Assembly: GCF_004801285.1 (NCBI RefSeq)
Contig: NZ_SSNY01000006.1
Coordinates: 186,001 to 250,000, forward strand
DNA length: 64,000 bases
Direction: 5' to 3'
From: Ollibium composti
GTDB lineage: Bacteria > Pseudomonadota > Alphaproteobacteria > Rhizobiales > Rhizobiaceae
Made by a program: the position numbers and the translations under genes. The notes below the pieces were generated by a model. That model made no database searches and was not told the DNA's origin. It saw nothing but the letters and a program-made list of their open reading frames with translations. Positions 63,228-64,000 of the stretch are shown here, piece after piece; positions within the stretch are counted from its first letter, which is position 1, and every line of letters begins with the position of its first letter.

Positions 63228-64000
63228 ATGCACCTGCGCGACGGCCTCCAGACCCACGCGACCGTCCGCCAGCGCTACGACCACCTGGTCGACAACGGCA
63301 CGCTGCGGCGCGACGGCGCCCAGGAGGCGGTCGCCGACCACCTCGACCGGCTGATCGGCGAGATCGCCGACAAGCGCATCGCCCGCAAGTCGAGCGCGCT
63401 GGGCTGGCTGTTCGCCTCGAAGCGGCAGACCCGGGAGCCGGTGAAGGGCCTCTACATCCATGGCGGCGTCGGGCGCGGCAAGACGATGCTGATGGATTTC
63501 TTCTTCGAGCTCGTGCCGGTGCGGCGCAAGCGCCGCGTCCACTTCAACGACTTCATGGCCGACGTGCACGACCGCATCCAGAAGCACCGGCAGGCGCGCA
63601 AGGAAGGCACCGTCAAGGAAGACGATCCGATTCCGCCGGTGGCGCGGGCGCTCGCCGAGGAAGCGTGGGTGCTGTGCTTCGACGAATTCACCGTCACCGA
63701 CATCGCCGACGCGATGGTGCTGTCGCGGCTGTTCTCGGCGCTGTTTTCCAACGGCGTCGTGCTGGTGGCGACGTCCAACGTCGCGCCGCGCGATCTCTAT
63801 CGCGACGGCCTGAACCGGCAGCTTTTCCTGCCGTTCATCGCCATTCTCGAACGCAACGCCGAGGTGCTGGCGCTCGATTCCGACAAGGACTATCGGCAAG
63901 ACAAGATGAACCGCATGCCGGTCTATCTGATGCCGGCCGATGCCGCTGCCGACCGCCAGATGGACGAGGCCTGGACAGAGATCACCGGCGGCAAGGCGGT
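63228..64000 (+). CDS. zapE: Cell division protein ZapE (AFG1-like ATPase), 3' end outside window
   Basis: The first 257 codons of an AFG1/LACE1-type P-loop ATPase. Walker A is GLYIHGGVGRGKTMLMDFFF (about 74-93), Walker B is VLCFDEFTVTDIADAM, and sensor-like ATSNVAPRDLYRDGLNR follows. ZapE regulates Z-ring constriction and quality control. The gene is open to the last base, so about a third is missing. It follows omp19 by 24 bases. Confidence 0.93.
   Translation, partial: MHLRDGLQTHATVRQRYDHLVDNGTLRRDGAQEAVADHLDRLIGEIADKRIARKSSALGWLFASKRQTREPVKGLYIHGGVGRGKTMLMDFFFELVPVRRKRRVHFNDFMADVHDRIQKHRQARKEGTVKEDDPIPPVARALAEEAWVLCFDEFTVTDIADAMVLSRLFSALFSNGVVLVATSNVAPRDLYRDGLNRQLFLPFIAILERNAEVLALDSDKDYRQDKMNRMPVYLMPADAAADRQMDEAWTEITGGKA

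Overview
This 64 kb window is chromosomal DNA of a high-GC (mid-60s percent) alphaproteobacterium, most likely order Hyphomicrobiales (Rhizobiales), family Phyllobacteriaceae, near Mesorhizobium or Aminobacter. That placement rests on an Omp19-type AprI/Inh lipoprotein, an imuA-imuB-dnaE2 cassette behind an alphaproteobacterial LexA box (GTTC-N7-GTTC), many small rhizobial families (DUF1127, DUF1192, DUF1328, DUF1737, DUF2794) and the palindromic intergenic repeats common in this group. There is no rRNA, CRISPR array, transposase, integrase or prophage; one tRNA-Gly(GCC) is present.

Layout. 1-7.7 kb: an accessory catabolic island (CoA-transferase, enoyl-CoA hydratase, Dabb protein, MaoC hydratase, aldo/keto reductase, acyl-CoA dehydrogenase, SDR, DUF993-type aldolase-like protein, TIM-barrel isomerase). 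It is divergent around 3.52-3.68 kb, where two palindromes look like operators. 7.8-10.7 kb: tRNA-Gly, a YbaK-type tRNA editing protein, CnoX-like thioredoxin, LON-domain protein and a Trm112-like protein. 10.8-16.7 kb: the SOS mutasome imuA-imuB-dnaE2. 16.8-23.3 kb: a metallopeptidase, a DHFR-like protein, a CoA-ester lyase, an FAD oxidoreductase, rluD and rpoH. 23.3-24.0 kb: a gene-free stretch rich in inverted repeats. 24-32.5 kb: quinone reductase, MFS transporter, ArsR and HxlR regulators, rpmF, mtgA, a prenyl synthase, and VOC, RidA and Ivy-like proteins. 32.6-40.4 kb: leuD, argG, glutamate dehydrogenase, LysE, rlmN with two coupled membrane proteins, and a ClC transporter. 40.5-48.8 kb: IalB, YkvA, phhB, thpR, the divergent tesA / ybbA-ybbP locus, a Bax inhibitor-1 protein and a GNAT enzyme. 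49.3-56 kb: DUF1223, acnA and a cytochrome c maturation cluster ccmA-ccmB-[ccmC remnant]-ccmD-ccmG. 56-64 kb: DUF2332, DUF1127, septation protein A, ftsY, mtaB, dapF, omp19 and the start of zapE.

How the genes work together. The first island looks like a pathway that activates a carboxylate with CoA and beta-oxidises it, joined to sugar-acid-like enzymes. imuA-imuB-dnaE2 is a damage-induced translesion module. ccmABDG serves cytochrome c biogenesis but lacks ccmC at its usual place. ftsY-mtaB-dapF are tightly packed housekeeping genes on the minus strand.

Most notable observations: (1) two copies of a palindromic repeat family, also present between genes at 23.8-24.0 kb, lie in frame inside ftsY and are translated into its linker; (2) ccmC has been reduced to a 21-codon remnant that keeps its ribosome-binding site and its overlap with ccmD; (3) dnaE2 contains a sharply bounded low-GC block of about 300 bp with an A8 slippery tract; (4) a 122-bp inverted-repeat element starts in the stop codon of the FAD oxidoreductase; (5) a secreted protein carries a CxPHxC loop like that of Ivy lysozyme inhibitors.
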